NCBI RefSeq assembly: GCF_964204865.1
Contig: NC_135250.1
Location: 24,977,395 to 25,041,394 of the forward strand
From: Styela clava
Taxonomy: Eukaryota; Chordata; Ascidiacea; Stolidobranchia; Styelidae
DNA length: 64,000 nt
Reading direction: 5' to 3'
Below are positions 34,976-49,688 of this stretch, piece by piece. The notes under the pieces are model-generated. The model was not told the origin of the DNA, made no database searches, and was given only the letters and a program-made list of their open reading frames with translations. Made by a program: the position numbers and the translations under genes. How positions within the stretch are numbered: position 1 is the stretch's first letter; every line of letters begins with the position of its first letter.

Positions 34976-35519
34976 TATTTTGAATTATTTAATTATCTAA
35001 ATCAAGATTCAGATCAAGGTTAACATGAGTTGTACTCTGCTTCGATTCCCATGCTTTAGATACCAGTAGTTTCCTTCACATGGCCTTGTTCGCGCGAAAG
35101 GGTCGAGTAGCCGCCGTACACAAATTGTTTTCAATGCAAATGTGCATTCTTCCAAATTCAATAAATCTTTTTCCATCTCAAATCGCCGTAAACAATATAA
35201 ATTTAAAGTTAGTACTTTATCTTAGAACATATAATATTTGAATTGTCCTAGAATCGATCAAAAAGGGAATAACAGATTGCTACGACAACATAAACGTTCA
35301 AGTCTATTCAAGCTAACCCAGAATTACATTGCAATTACCTTTGGTTCATATCAATCCCGAATGATATTTTTTATCTGTCTTTGCTTTTTTACGATTCATT
35401 TCTAATGATACTCATATAGATTTATATTATGATACGCCAAGCTACATAATTAGCTTTATACCTGGCGACAATGCAAAACCTGACTTCGAAAAACATTTCA
35501 ACCTTTAAATGCTCGTGAT

Positions 35520-36470
35520 AGCTCGACCATGACGCTTGTTGAGAACTCGGGAACGTGAACTAGTGGATATTTTTAGACAAAAGTTTAATGGAATGTAACA
35601 ATGCGCGACCGCGTTTACTCAATCGTGAACCTTGTCGTGCAGACCCCTTTAAATATTTTGAATTCTATTTTCAAATTTAACGTGGAATAACTGCTATAAT
35701 ATTTAATCCCCTCCCAATATATATTCCTTCAACTGCATCATTTGTCTTTATTTTGCGATTAAATTTTCATGATATAAGTTTTGTATGTATGTAAAAGTTT
35801 TTGGCGTTTCTATCTACGCAGCCAAGATTGACTTGCAACTAGACGTGAGTCGCGATTTCGAACCTGACTTAAGACTTGGATTATCATAGACTCGAATATT
35901 TTTGAAAATTCGCTCTGTGACGGATCCATACGCAAACTCGTGTTTTGGCGAATCACTTCAAACAAAATCTTCAAACAGGCTTCATGTTTAATAGAATGTA
36001 ACAATGCCCGACCGTGTTTACTCAACCGTGCAACCGTACCGTGCGTGCCGTTTTGCAGATCATTGAACTCTATTTTAATTTACGTATTCCATTAAAATCA
36101 TTGATATGAAAATAAATCAGTTCTAAATATTCACCCTTTCTACGGTATTATTCGTCATTATTTTTATGATATAAGTTTTGAATGAAAGTATAAGTTATTT
36201 TGACGTTTTGTTCCACTCACATTTCGAACCAGACGGTTTCGGCCCACGCAAGCTCGAGTGAGACTTTTAGAATTAACGCGCAATGCGATGGAAAATCATC
36301 GCCGTGTTTGTAAATTTTGGTAATGGGAAAGAAGTTCTTCATTATTCTATCATTATTATTAGTCATTATTCTGCGATTAAGTTTTCATGATAATATATTT
36401 TATGATATAAGTATTGCATGGATGCACGAGCTTTTGTGAGTCATTCACATCTACGCGGTTATTTTGTCCC
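35520..36470. repeat. Three diverged tandem units of about 370-400 bp
   Basis: Shared blocks are GTTTAATGGAATGTAACAAT then CGACC..GTTTACTCAA (near 35582 and 35987), and GTCTTTATTTTGCGATTAA / TTTCATGATATAAGTTTTG (near 35743, and in part near 36150 and 36360). It lies upstream of the intact P450 on its 5' side. No gene is recognised in it. Confidence 0.5.
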
Positions 36471-36479
36471 AGTAGGTTA

Positions 36480-38374
36480 TTTGGAACTAATTATTTATTT
36501 GTAAAATTTACTAGTAAGAAGAACGTAGTACAATATGTATGATATTTTTGTAATGGAGCAAAACTCCATGAAATATTGAACGAGGACCAAAATCACTTGC
36601 TATTCATAAGAATTAGTGTCTTACCATTCTTGTGTTATGTTTTTATCCAATCGACAATAAATGTATTTTACAATAAACTGTTAAAATTGTGGAAGTTGAA
36701 TGGTTGAAATTGTTTTACATAATGTGAGGTGCTTGTCCACATGCAAAGGACTTCACAGCGGTTTCAAACCTGAATTCCTTCGCTTAATTTCATCCTTATG
36801 CCTATATATTGAAACTTATTGTTCATGTCCCACATACATGCAATGGTTTATTTAAGCAATATTTCATGAATTCTTAGATAGTGTTATGAGCAAATTGCTC
36901 TTCAGCTTTTTAACTGTTTGAGTTGTTTCTAATGTGTGATCAAATAAGTTTTATAGTAATATTGAAATAAGACTATTAGTAATGTTAAAGCAAATATAAT
37001 GTTAAATTCCGCCCCAACAACCGAAGATCCTTTTGGGGGAGGATTTCCACTCTGGCGCGAGACGTAAGTTTACGATAATATTATTTTTCTATGTATTCCC
37101 AAATTTAAAACAATTGAGCCATTTGAATATTTTCCCCAGATTTTACTGACTATTATAACACCGTCACCCTAATCATTGTATCATACACGTAGCAATTTTT
37201 GTATCTTGAAACGCTCTCTAGTTTCGAAAGTCACTTGGAACTCCCCCGCAAGCTGTTACTATCTAAAAACTTAGATATTATTAAAAATTCCAGATCCACC
37301 CCTTTACAAATTCCTGGCTACGCCCGTGTTCTATTCGACTTTAGACTAGGGCTGGGCATTTTCAAATACCCAAGAGTTTCAGACTAATGAATTACTGAAA
37401 ACTTAGAATATATCACTCAGACAGATTGCTGATCGTTCACACACACAAAAAAATGTTTTCATACTTAAATGACTACAGGAAAGAGTCACATGTCAGAATG
37501 GTGTTGTCAAAATATGGCTTAAAAAATCGAAAAATTTACCTCGACCATTGGAGGAAAGAAAAAAAACATAATTGCGGCGATTCGAAATTTCGCTCTGAGC
37601 CGATAAAAATAATTTACTATTCGATTCAAATTGAATATTGCTTGTGATAACAATTTCTCAGAAATGATTGGCACGAGGACTACAACCTATAACGCTCGGA
37701 AGAATGCAACGTAATTTGTAAATCTATGACCAATATTATCCTTATTCATGATAAAACTCTATTGTCTTACTCATTCAGTAAAAAAGGTCGGCCATCTCTG
37801 ATATTTAACAATGTAACTCGTGACATTATTTTCAATTTACTATTAAATGTTTGTTGGACTTCATTTAAAATTCTCAATCAGGGGTGTACAACATTTTTGT
37901 CGGTCATTTTACCAATTTTAGACATCTAGCTGAGTCACAAAAAAATAAATTTTTTTATGTAGACAAATAATTATTAACGATTACGAAACTATAAATCAGG
38001 TAGGGTAAAAGTATATTGTTACACCTAAAACCATCTAAAAAAAATTGAAATTTAATGACCTATTTTGAGTCATTCTGAAACAAGCTGGCAAATCATCAAC
38101 ATGAAATCTAGTATTTCATTGGTTTTTGTTTTTTATTCCGAAACCCAATTATCGCCAAATAGTTATTGCTATTGACCTCTTAACAAAATAACATGAGCTA
38201 ATGACCCTATAAAGAATAATAATGTGAGATTAGGCTTTAGTAAATGCGATTGATGCGAGACCTCATACAGTTCGCTTGGTATAACCGATTTTGCGAAACT
38301 GCTATTGAAGTAATGTAATACTAAAATTAACAACATTATGAGGAATTATTTTGAAAAAACTTTATATTACGCAG
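36480..38374. other. No recognised gene
   Basis: AT-rich sequence between the 370-bp repeats and the orphan P450 exon 2. I see only short open frames and no motif. Confidence 0.5.
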
Positions 38375-38512
38375 GCACTGGTGAAACAAGGTGAAAAATT
38401 TCTGGACGTCCCAAAAACTTTGTGTTTGATATGATATCTGGGGAATTAGTGTTCAGGATTATGAACCAACTTGGAAAGATTTACATAAGTTAGGCCGGGT
38501 GACTTTAAGAGG
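38375..38512 (+). pseudogene. Orphan P450 exon 2 relic
   Basis: A plus-strand stretch begins after a CAG acceptor with codons for ALVKQGEK and ends in TTAAGAGG/GTAAGG, as exon 2 of the intact gene does. It has about 8 nt missing and two frame changes (138 versus 146 nt). No other P450 exon lies within several kb on this strand. It is probably a dispersed fragment of the family. Confidence 0.75.
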
Positions 38513-40102
38513 GTAAGGGCGGTTTCATTACTCAACGACAAAATGAAGGATATTTGTATTATAGCTCGATAACAGGGCAGAACATGATCTTTTGTTCAGT
38601 GAGTTCAACGCCTTTCAACCGGGTAAGAATTCCTTCCGAAGAAGAAAGTTTGACAAGCTCAGAGAGTCAAGTTTGTATTGGCTTTGTATTTGCTATAGTA
38701 TTACTAATAGTTTTAGTGCTTTATTATTACTCCAATTCATTCCTATTTATGCACACAATATAAACTACTTGACATAAGCGGATGATTATGAATAATACTT
38801 GCTAAGCATCGATTGAATATTGAATAAATAAAATGAAGTGGTTTTTATGTGAAGAAGAATAAAGAGTTCAAAAAAGGGCAAATTAAGAAATTTATCAAAG
38901 AGAATGGGAACCACTGGATAGTTTAAAAATGAACAAACGGTCGATGGTATGCAATCTATACACACGAACATGGATTTAAAAAATTAACTGAAAAATCTAA
39001 TCTTATTGATAATCTTGTCTATTCAAAAGGTATAACAAATGATTCAAGCATATGGCATCGCGATGCATAGCATACCATGGTTTCATGTTCCGTTACCAGC
39101 TCAGTTTTACTAAGAGAAATCTAAAAATTATACAGTAACTGTAGTACATAAACGGTGGGGGGCAAGTGCACTTGCACACTATTATTTCTGGCGCTGTTCA
39201 AGCATGCAACTTTTTCAATTGATGAAATTTATCATACAATGTGTAAATATTGTATAAAAATTTTTAAAATCCTGTAATCTTGGAATAAAAGCAGGTATTC
39301 ATCGAACAATATGATTCAAAGCATAAAAATAAATATCAAACAAATATAATTTAGTTGAACTGTATTTTTATTGAAGTAGCATAAATGTATAAGAAAGTAA
39401 CTTAAAATTTGAGACAAACTTTTTCTGCAACATCAAACTCAAGTTAGAGCGTATTGGTAAACAACATGAATTTGTAATCGGAGTTTACCATGTTACCAAT
39501 TTTATTCGGAGAGACGGATACGAATTCTTATTTTAAACCTCCCCGATTAGAGAGTCAGAATCGAAATTTCAGACCGTAATGATGATGTAAAAGTCGATTT
39601 TTCCACAAAAACTCGGAATGCAATAAATGTTAACAATCAGTTAAAATAGTTTTGCGTACGCTGAAATATTTTTCCATCAGAATTTAATATTTTAGGAGTT
39701 TTAAACTAGAATTAAAGACACAACATTCTGTATATGTACATGTGCTAATTCACATTTAGTGAAATCTATAAACTGTACTGAAATACAAAAACCATCAAGA
39801 TATATTTGTTTCAGATGATGATGAGCTCGATTTTTGCAGTTTTAAGTGACAGATACTTTTTTGCGGGTATAAATGGATCTGAGTTTCAAGTATTAGGTCT
39901 AACCTTATTGAATCTGGGGTGAAAACTTGGACCTAGTGCGAGATTTATTCATATTCTGAAAACGTAACCGAGAGAGGAAACGTAACCACCTGAGATACGG
40001 TTGAGAAATACTGGATTAGCCTATCAATATGCCTCACGAAATTTGAACTGCTTTGGCAAATTTCTGTTTCGGAGGAATAAACTCATAATTATGTCACGTT
40101 AT
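38513..40102. other. No recognised gene
   Basis: AT-rich sequence between the orphan P450 exon 2 and the P450 pseudogene end. No P450 exon 3 or other motif follows the orphan exon. Confidence 0.5.
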
Positions 40103-40318
40103 TTATATGCTATTACTTCGACATAAAAAAGCTGAATTTAATTTAATATTAACAAATGAAAAAAAAAAATATCGTCTTTCAAAAAGAATATCGTATGTGC
40201 CCATACTATATATATCGTCATTGATTGAAAGAATGGGCTTGTCAGGGTGCGGCAACACTTTCAACTTTTGTTGTAATATTCCCGTTAGGAATACAAATAT
40301 CTCTATCCTTCCCATATA

Positions 40319-43172
40319 GTCCGGCAGAATCGGGCCTTAACATTGTTTTGGGACATAAAGTTTTTTTTATTGTTTAGATATAATGTATATGACATATATA
40401 ATGATACCCAGGTGGGTGTGGAGTATATAATGTTGAGCAATTTTTTTTAAGTGGATTTAAAGTATTCGGTCCAAGATGACGCACATCCTGAACCCCCACC
40501 TGGTAAGCATACAATATTCAGGTTGTGCGCCATCTTGGTACGAATACTTCAGGAGCGCCCTTTTGTTAAAAACAATTATTTCATAACTACATGGTTTAGT
40601 TTTGCATACATAGTAACATTGAATCTCCTTACAATGTCAGAAATTCAATTTTAGTAGAATAAATGGTAGTTTATTTCGCTAATACAAGCCAAGATCCATC
40701 GACAGTATCTAGCCACTTTCTATTGCGCTCTTCAAACTACATTTGCGTTGCCGCGCGCATTTCGTTTTCCTAGGTTAAGCTTAGGGACTTGGGAAATATT
40801 TTATTAGTTGAATTGGATTGGAATATTTGACCTCGTCTTTCACTCCGAACAAGGAACAAGGCCATGTAAAACCATCCACTGGTATCTAAAGATGTGTAAC
40901 GTGTTTTCTTTTGGGAGAACCGCAACCTTTCAGAGCTACATTGATTTTGGCAAAATTAATATATCCTTGTAGAGATAGAAGGTATGCGTATGCGAAACCG
41001 AGATGTGCACCTGTTATGGCAACATAGTTGAGTCAAACGTTTTGAATACTAGTACATCACACACATTTTCCTGCGTGCTTCGGTTGTAGTAACGCGTAGT
41101 AGTAACGCGCACATTTTTGTGCACATGCATCAAATTCCACTTGATTATTGAGCTATAGGTTTTTGACGAGTTTTTGTGTATGATTCCATTCCATAGAATT
41201 TGTATGCTGTTCTAAAGAATATTAATTTCAGCTTTTTCATTCATTCAAACCGCGTGTTGAAAGTAAGTTTTGTAATATTGCGTGTTGGTTTCCAACATCC
41301 TTAAATCGGTGATGCCAGCAAATCTTTAATACAAAAAGATCAGTAACATATGCAATAAAAACAGCAGTACCCACTCAAATGACAGCTGGGGGATGGATAC
41401 TCTTAGTATCTGATCCATCGCGTGCCTCTTACAGTCTTACCAGTTTACATAAGTGCCAATTGGTATCTGCGCTCAGCCTGAGAAAAAAAGTTTCGGACTG
41501 CAGTTGGCGTGACGAAATGTTTTTAAATATATATTCTACAATAAGATTATTTGATTGCATACTACTGAAAGTTCCGCCTCATATGTCTTTTCCCATTGCA
41601 ATATTCCTTTACTGATATTCGATAATATGACGCTCATCTGACATAGTTCAAGTGTGTAGATGGGTATAATCTTTTTACACGCTGTTCAGATGGGAATGCG
41701 TGAATATATATAAGAATTGCTAATATTGGTTTGCAATGCGATGAAATCCCATCTTGGCATTTCTGCTTCTCGCAATTGCTGCGTATACTTATCGGGGAAG
41801 TTCTGTGGCGTGGTTATCAAATGAGAAAAAAAAACATGGGAGTATTTTTCTACTCTACTTTTTTCCATGCAACCTTTTTTTAAAACATCCCCAACAACCA
41901 CAATTAATTCTGTTATTAAACTTCCGAAACAAACACATAAAATCATCAACAGATGCAATATCACCAAGTAGATATTGCTGAATTGATCTTTAATTTACCA
42001 TTTTTCATTTTCATTTTTCAATTCTTTTTGGAAAACCTGTTATCTATCGTAAATACAGCGCATTTGACATAGTTGTAGTGTGACTTTTTTGGCCTCACAC
42101 TTTTGATATTTGTAGTTAGGGCTCTTGGGGCTCTGTCAAACAAAGTTACATACAAAATATTGGTTGTAAATTGCAAAAACATGATCATGTTGTTGGAATA
42201 ACTTGGTATTTTACCACCCGTATATCATTCATTGTTGAGAATATTAATAAAGTCATAAAATTTAAAAATCCGTTTTCATGAAATTTTTGTTGTAGCTGAA
42301 TTCCAGGGACAGCATGACAACAGGCAAGAGAAGCATGGTCGCCTTTTTTAGCTTATGACAGGGTTTCTTAATAGGGGACCCCGTCCTCCTTGGAGGCCGC
42401 TGATCGGATATCTGGGAGCACGAACAAACAGATGGAAATGCGAATATAAAATAACATATACATAATAATATAATGTTTTTTTATAGAAAAGAAGAAGTAA
42501 AAGTGTTGAGAGTCTTTGGTAGTTTGAAAAGCATTGGCATGGAACATAAGAATGAACTACATTCTTTCCCAGGGATATACTATAAAATGTAGCAATTTTC
42601 TCATTCTTGTTCTTGTGATATCATTATCTTTCACTGCGTCGTCGTGATCATCCCGCTGCATAACAATTCTCGCTAACAAATAATTGACTGTTCTCCACCG
42701 GGTGTATATCCACTTGAACCACTGGCGACTGCATTACCAGGTTTGTATTGTTAATTACAACAAAAACGAGTATTTTGAAATAGTACTCTTTATTTTACGC
42801 GTATGTTTCGACAGTATTTTCATATACTGTATATGGGTCGCGACCCAAAGCTGGGCTCAACAAATACCTAAAAGTTATTGATTTTATTTCCTAGTAAATT
42901 TGGTGCTTGCGTAGTTTGTGCACCAAGATTGCGCACAACCTGAACATAGTATTGCAACAGGTTATGGTTCAGGTTGTGCGTCATTATGATGCACAGGTTT
43001 GACGAAAAACACTGTTACAAATATCGAGCCGTAAAAAAAATTGCTCAAGGCTGCAAACTCCACACCCATGTAGAAATGATGGGCAATGACCCCAAGATGA
43101 ATAATCACAGATAAAAAAAACTTTATGTCTGAAATCAAACTTGGGCCAAAAAGGTCCCCTTATCTGCCGGAC
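40319..43172. mobile_element. DNA transposon with long terminal inverted repeats, inserted in P450 exon 9
   Basis: The element begins GTCCGGCAGA at 40319 and ends TCTGCCGGAC at 43172, flanked by TA on both sides. The inverted repeats extend well inward: GACATAAAGTTTTTTTTAT occurs near 40352-40370 and inverted near 43106-43125, and GGGTGTGGAG followed by TTGAGCAATTTTTTTTA occurs near 40414-40450 and inverted near 43031-43075. The termini are therefore at least about 150-200 bp long, with indels. No convincing transposase is readable inside, so it is probably non-autonomous. A hAT-like segment (about 42360-42870) seems nested within it. TA flanks suggest a mariner-type target, but the class is uncertain. 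Confidence 0.75.
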
Positions 43173-45198
43173 TAATTAATATGTTCTCCCCAGCAATGTC
43201 GAAGGCCGATCGAAAACGGAATCACGTGATTTGATCTGCAGAATTTTCCGTCACGGTCGAGAAATCTCTCAGGTCGAAATTCTCTCGGATTTTCAAAATA
43301 TTTGGGGTTGTAATTAACTGCCCAGATGTTTGGAACAATCTGAAATATAGAAATATATTTTCAACGATCTATGGATATCAATTTTGCTTCACTGGCTTAT
43401 CTGTTGTGCAAAGTGTGTTATCTTTCTGCATTTTCAAGTTAACGATCGCTAATCCAATTAAGTGTTTTCAATTTAGAGTCTAAATTGTCTAAATTGTAAA
43501 CAATAAAATACAAATATAACTCCATTTTCAATCTAAAAATAGTACTCAATACATGAGAAATATGTACCGTTGTATTTATCGGAATAGTATATCCATGTCA
43601 AATCGCTTCTTCGTTCGTTTTATGGAAAACACTCAGAAGCACCACTCCTGTGTCTCATCAGTTCTTGTATGAAAGCGCAAGTGTAAGGCATTTCATCTCG
43701 ATATTTCATTGATTGAACTCCGTCCTCGCTTGTTAAAAAACAAGAAAGTTGGGAATGTTGATGATTGAAATATCAATCACTAAATCCAAGTTAAAATAAG
43801 AGAACAATGCTAAATAAATATAAAAGTTCGTCATTGGCCAGTCAGTCGGAGGTTTTTTTTTTGCATATTGAAATAGGTATTGTTACACACATGTGTGGCG
43901 GATGCGGTAAAGCAGGACAAAATAAAATGTTTTCATCTATGAATTTTTTACTAAAAAATATAACATTAAAATTTTTTAACAACGATAATCAAGAAAGACG
44001 ATTCATATATACAATTCCTGTTCAATGGAGTTATTAAAATGATTTTTATTTAATTAAATGTTTTGTCTTCGAATTAATATTAAACAACTGAGTAGCGCGT
44101 GATGCCATGTCAAAAACTAAAATCTCATTGTCCAATCGTTATAGTATGTCTTGCTTCCAAAATATTTCTGATGTATTTTGAGTGGAATCTAAGTTTCAAC
44201 ATACAGTCGGCGTCTTTTTACTTACTATTGTAGAACACACAGAAATCGGAAAAAGTTTTCAGTCACCGTACACACCCATTAAGCTGCGAACTCATTCGTT
44301 GCACCCGAATACATACCCTTGATAATGTTTTGGAAAAATATTCTATAAAAAATAAATAAATGAAAAAGATCAAAGGTATTTTGTGGTCAGAGTGAGTTTC
44401 TACGATAAACACTTATTGTAGAACTATACGGAAAATTAAGTTTTTGCTGCATGCTTTGGAGTTCTTGTTATTCGTGACATCTAAGTTGAACAAGAGTAAT
44501 ATTGTCAACAATATAAATTTACCAAATGTTGCCAAAACTTCCCCTACTATTTTTTCTTGGCATTTTGGGTGAGAGACCAAAGACAGTAAAGCCCAAGTCA
44601 ACGTTCCACTGGTTGTAAAAGATCCCTCATGGAAAAGATCACGAACGTAGCTAATGAGTTAATTTTCTGCGTGAAAAATAAAAATATGAATAGAAACGTG
44701 TTTTTGCTGTTTAGGCTGACTAGAATAAATTATACAAGTCATAGGAAACGGGAATGTGAGAGTCGAAGTAGGGTTGGAAAAATGTAGACTCCGAATCAGC
44801 GTTGTGAACAATTTCGACTCCAATTTCATCTCCAAACTCCGAGAAGATAACATTTTAATAATGACAACTAAGGCGTATACAATCCCTCTATAACGTAAAA
44901 ACAATACGACCCTTCAACCTTAAATGGTTTTCAGTTACTGTGGAATAATTTGTCTTATTTTTATCACCATTGAAAGTCTGCAATTCCTCCTCCGGCTCCG
45001 ACTGTATTAAAAACATGCGGACATGCTAAAAACCGACTCCAATTGAATAATCCTGTTATGCAATAGGATATTTTACGTTGAAAACATCATCATTCCTTTC
45101 TCGTTTCTTCATTTCATTCAGGAAAGCATCGATGAAGTCCCGGATGTCCGATTCGTCAAAGTTAGCTTCGTGCTCTTCTACAAATTCACGTAGATATG

Positions 45199-48100
45199 CT
45201 ATAAATAGGTTAATATTTTTACTTCCCTATATTTACATGTGTATTAAATAAAATATGCATCAAATAAACATGAGAGATATGCTCAAATATATAGACATGC
45301 AGGACAAAACGAAATATTCAACCATTCATTCACCCAAAACCATACCGTATCCCGAACAAAGCTCAACAGTGAAACCGTTACGGGACGGTACCATAACTCA
45401 CCAGTAGGCCACCGGTTACCGGTGTACGGACTGTAATAGCTTTTCCAGGTCCTGCGACGATGATCCATGATTCACAATTCAGTAACAACGTGATTTGAGA
45501 ATATGTCAGTTTGAAATTTTTGTCCGTAGTTACCTAATTCGATGGTACTGGTGACTAAAATCAGAAAATGGTCTTTACTGTATTTTAAAACCGATGCCTT
45601 TTACCCAAACTATGCATGTTTGTAAAATTTGTCCGATCTTTACCGTCTTTACAAGGTCCTCTGACAATGATGATTCATTTGTTTTCTGCCAGCGTAAATT
45701 AAAATAGATAAATGATTCCACCCATAATGCCAGTATTGATTATTTTAAAGTATTCTATTTAAAGTATAGTAACTTAGGACTTACGACTTTCTCGTAGACA
45801 GTTTTTGCAAAATGAAAGCACACGAAAGCCGTCACGATCGGCGGATTAAAGAATTCATAGGTCCACGGTGTGTTCAACAAAAGAACAAATATTAGGATAC
45901 GGAGTATTACACATATACGGTCTTTCACAGTAGCGTACCGTTAAACGCTGCGTTAACGACTTCACTGTAGCGCAACATCGCTGACGCGAAGAAGAAATCT
46001 TCATATGGAAAGCCATTTTTAATTTTGATGGCGTCTTCGCACACAAAAAACGAATCTATTAGAGTTCACAGAAATGTTCGAAATGAATATTAGTAATAGC
46101 CACTTAGCAACATATACTATCTATAACCACTTAAAATTTAAAAGCGCTTGGACCAGTAATTAAAGAGGAAAGCGATTTTTTAAAAAGTTATAAGAAGAAA
46201 ATTCTAACAACAACAACAACATGCAAACAAAATGATCCATATGTCCAATAAAAATTCACGTGATTACATTGGGAAGAATCTGACAATTCAATCGTTACCA
46301 ATAACAAGAACGCAATGCTTACCATATGGACAAAATGCAACTAAATAAGAACAGAGTTAATTAAAAGGATCGGCGGACAAGCGTGATGAAATTAAATATT
46401 TTATACCTCTTGATACAGTGTTACAATAATTTAAATATCGGGTATAATATTGAAGAAGATATTGCAAAGAACTAAATCCAGAGGATTTATCTAACTTTGA
46501 ATATTGAAAAATTGAAGTAGTTGGGTTCCTATTTGAAAAGAAGTACCCTTGAATAACAGTTCGGTTGTGCATGCCGACCTCGGCCCTCACCTGAACAACC
46601 CCCCTAAAATCATAAAACTTTGTACCTAGTTACCGTACTTGGTGCTGCCTTTCTGTGTAAAATGCCGTTCCCGTGGTTACCACACTGGACGGTAACCGGA
46701 GTCGTTTTTTTATATGTAAAGAGGGTTTTTATTTTGTTGTTGCTATAAACTTTTTTTTCAATTTTGAATGTTTGACTTTTATTTTCTACTGATGACCGTT
46801 AGTTAATCACGGGTGTCGCCGCTTCATAACCAGTAATGGTTTTTCGCGCCCCCTTTCAACCTATAATACCATTTTTACGTTCGTTTATTTTTGTTTGTGC
46901 ACAGTGTATTTACATGATGGTAAAAAAATAAAATACTGATTACTGTAATACGATTTGCTCGACATCAACAACAACAATAAAAACAAAAATAATTTAGCAA
47001 AGAAATCCACAATACACTTCGTTTCGATCAAAATATTTTTATTATATAAAAAAGACTAATATAAATCATTCATTTTATTCGTCATTAGCTGACGAGAACC
47101 GACTGGAAACTTTAGTATATTTGTATGTAGGCTAATTATAATTGCAAAACGGAATTTCGGTAAATTAATATGGTGGCATGTAGTAGAAATATTTGATGCG
47201 GCGAAGTCTAAGACGACGCAAGGTCATGTGCAGGCTTCCACTGAAATGGAGGGTGCAATTATTCATAGGTTTACCGGACTATTTTCGGTTCAGTGTTTGT
47301 CGACGCGATTGGGCCCACGTATTTATGGCATGGGGTTCAAACCGATGATGTATAACTTGATATATAAACATAGTCATGTACAACAATTTATTCACTATTA
47401 CCTACTTTATGAAATTTACAATTTTCCAAAAATAATTGTCATCAAATCTGAACGTAAAAAATATCAACAACTCTTACCCACAAGACACTCGGCTTTGTCA
47501 GAGGTAACGTTTACAACATTGCTGAACGGAGGAATGAAACGTAAAATGGGAGCAAAAGAAACTGTCGATAGTAAATGTGAATGAGAAGTGTCTTCAGAGC
47601 TTCAATAAAAGAAAATATAAAATTCACACTGTAAAGTGCCACAGAATTTGCGAATCATTGCTCAGCTCAGCGTTTCCCAACCTGGGAGACATTTTTACAT
47701 GTGGAGAATTTTGTCGTTCTTGGTGAGGGATTTTGCTTTGTATTTCCTGTATTAGCCTTTGATTAATGCGCTCTAAATATTTATCATTTTATTTTGATAT
47801 ACTTGAACTTGAAAGCGGGAATGCGATTAGCTAAGGCTGAATTGAAGATAGGACAAATAAAGTAGTTTTTTTTAGTAGAGAGGCTGGAATAAAGAGTTGC
47901 AGAATATAAGAAGGGAGGACAACCCTTCTCCAGCTCGGGCACCCATATGGGTAGAAGGTACCATCTTCTGCCCAAATTTTGTACTAAACGAGTTAATATC
48001 GGTCTTAGCTATTTATTCTCGTGGTGCCACGATAATGGAGAAAAGAAAAAAACCATCCAGCTGTGTCATGACGACATGATTCATACAGGAAATGAATAGC

Positions 48101-49688
48101 GCTGACTCCCTAATAATTACTTAGTATTGGTTTAGCAAGTATTTTCAGTAATACATACCATCCCTGGCGCTGTGATGTTTTGGAAAATATGATTTCGACT
48201 GCACCATATTTGGCATAGGTATGGAGATTTTTTGAACGTGACAAAAATGTAAAATTAATGATAATTTTCACGCGTAACTGCGCTTATTAGATGGTTTACG
48301 TCTGTCTGCGCACATTTCCGTAGAAAAAAGTGACATTTTTTGCATTGGGGGGCTCTGTGCAGTAGTAATTAGAGCTGTGACGTCATCAAAATTGCCAATT
48401 TGGGCCTTGAACTTGGAAACTCTGTAAATACAATTGTGAATTTCAGAGTAACCATTCAGGCTATAACAGAGGTTTTGGTATTGTTCTCTTGGAAAAAACT
48501 TCAAGAAAACGGTGAAATGAAAATGAAATTAATTATAATAATTATTAACCCTCTACTAGACGCAAAATCTCTCAAGACCAAGGTTTTTTATTGGAAATTC
48601 TCAAAATTTTGTCGCATAGAAAAAATATTATTAGAGGAGGTTGTTTTAAAGTTATATCGCTGAATAGAAATATAGCACACGCTTATAAGAAGCCATGAGT
48701 GAAGCTTTAGGGCTTAAATAGTTAACGGAAAAAATTATTTTAAAAATACCCATGCTAAATGGCCATAGAGAAGCGGTCTGAAAAATGTTCGGTAAAGGTT
48801 GGGATCCACTGAATTAATTTTTCAGTAAAAATTAGTTGAAGATCGAGATCATTTTGGATTCGGTCCGCATTCGTGATTGTTTTGAGGTAATGGTTGATTA
48901 ACAAAATTAATCGAATAGATAGCTTTTATTAAACGAACATACCTAAATAGTTTCCGACTCGAATATAAATTTGTGCTCAGCAAAACGATTTTTCTGCCGT
49001 ACCTTAAACTCGCATATTAGAGGTTACGAATTCATTCTATTAATATGCAGTCATCCATCGAAGAAAATTCATGTTAAATTCACGATAGCAATCATGTCAC
49101 AATTCATGGAATTATAATTGTGTCAACACTGCAAAACTGGTAAGCTTTTGGATCATCAAATGTTGGGATTTTACTTCAATGTAGAGGTTGTTATAGGGCA
49201 GTTCTTGTGGAGAAGGCAAAATTTCTCCTCAATTTCAATTCAAGTCTCGAGTCATGTGGTATTTACAAACGCGTACTTGCCCGCTCAACTTCGATATAGT
49301 TTTGTCTAAAATCGCAATATGAGATTGCAAAAATTTTATTTCAAATGACAACTTGATTACGTATGAGCCACCAATGGCTTTTCAAATTTTTGCCCTAAAT
49401 AAATAATTAAATGTAGACAACTATTTTTTTTGTTTAAAGTGTGTTACCAGGATTGGCTATAGAATTGTCATTTCAATAGGAATCCCAAAGGAAAAGTCCG
49501 ATGTAAAGTAATCGGGAACAAGCATAAATTGCTATTGGATGGGATGGGACTGAGAAAAATGTGTCATGGTCGAGCCTAGAAAGTAAGGTCATTGGTTTCT
49601 TTTACACGTTTGCTCATAATAAATAAAAAATATACAACTCTATATAAAAACAAATGCTGAAAAAACAAGTAATAAGATACAAACTTAC
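45199..49688. other. 4.5 kb without a recognised gene (P450 pseudogene, between exons 4 and 6)
   Basis: P450 exon 5 should be here but is not recognisable. The stretch holds low-complexity AAC repeats (near 46208), a hAT-like terminus (47665) and open frames up to 118 codons (47228-47584, plus, starting GTG) with no recognisable domain. It is probably a patchwork of inserted repeats. Confidence 0.5.

Noticed and set aside
35810..36025. 71-codon minus-strand open frame upstream of the P450
   Set aside because: It falls across diverged tandem repeats; the reading frame is not conserved between the repeat units.
46380..46510. Possible exon 5 of the 40-51 kb P450 pseudogene (reverse reading SSLQYLLQYYTRYL)
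   Set aside because: The position is right, but similarity to the intact exon 5 is too weak and the length is wrong.
47228..47584. 118-codon open frame on the plus strand
   Set aside because: It begins with GTG, shows no recognisable domain, and lies in a repeat-rich patch inside a P450 pseudogene.
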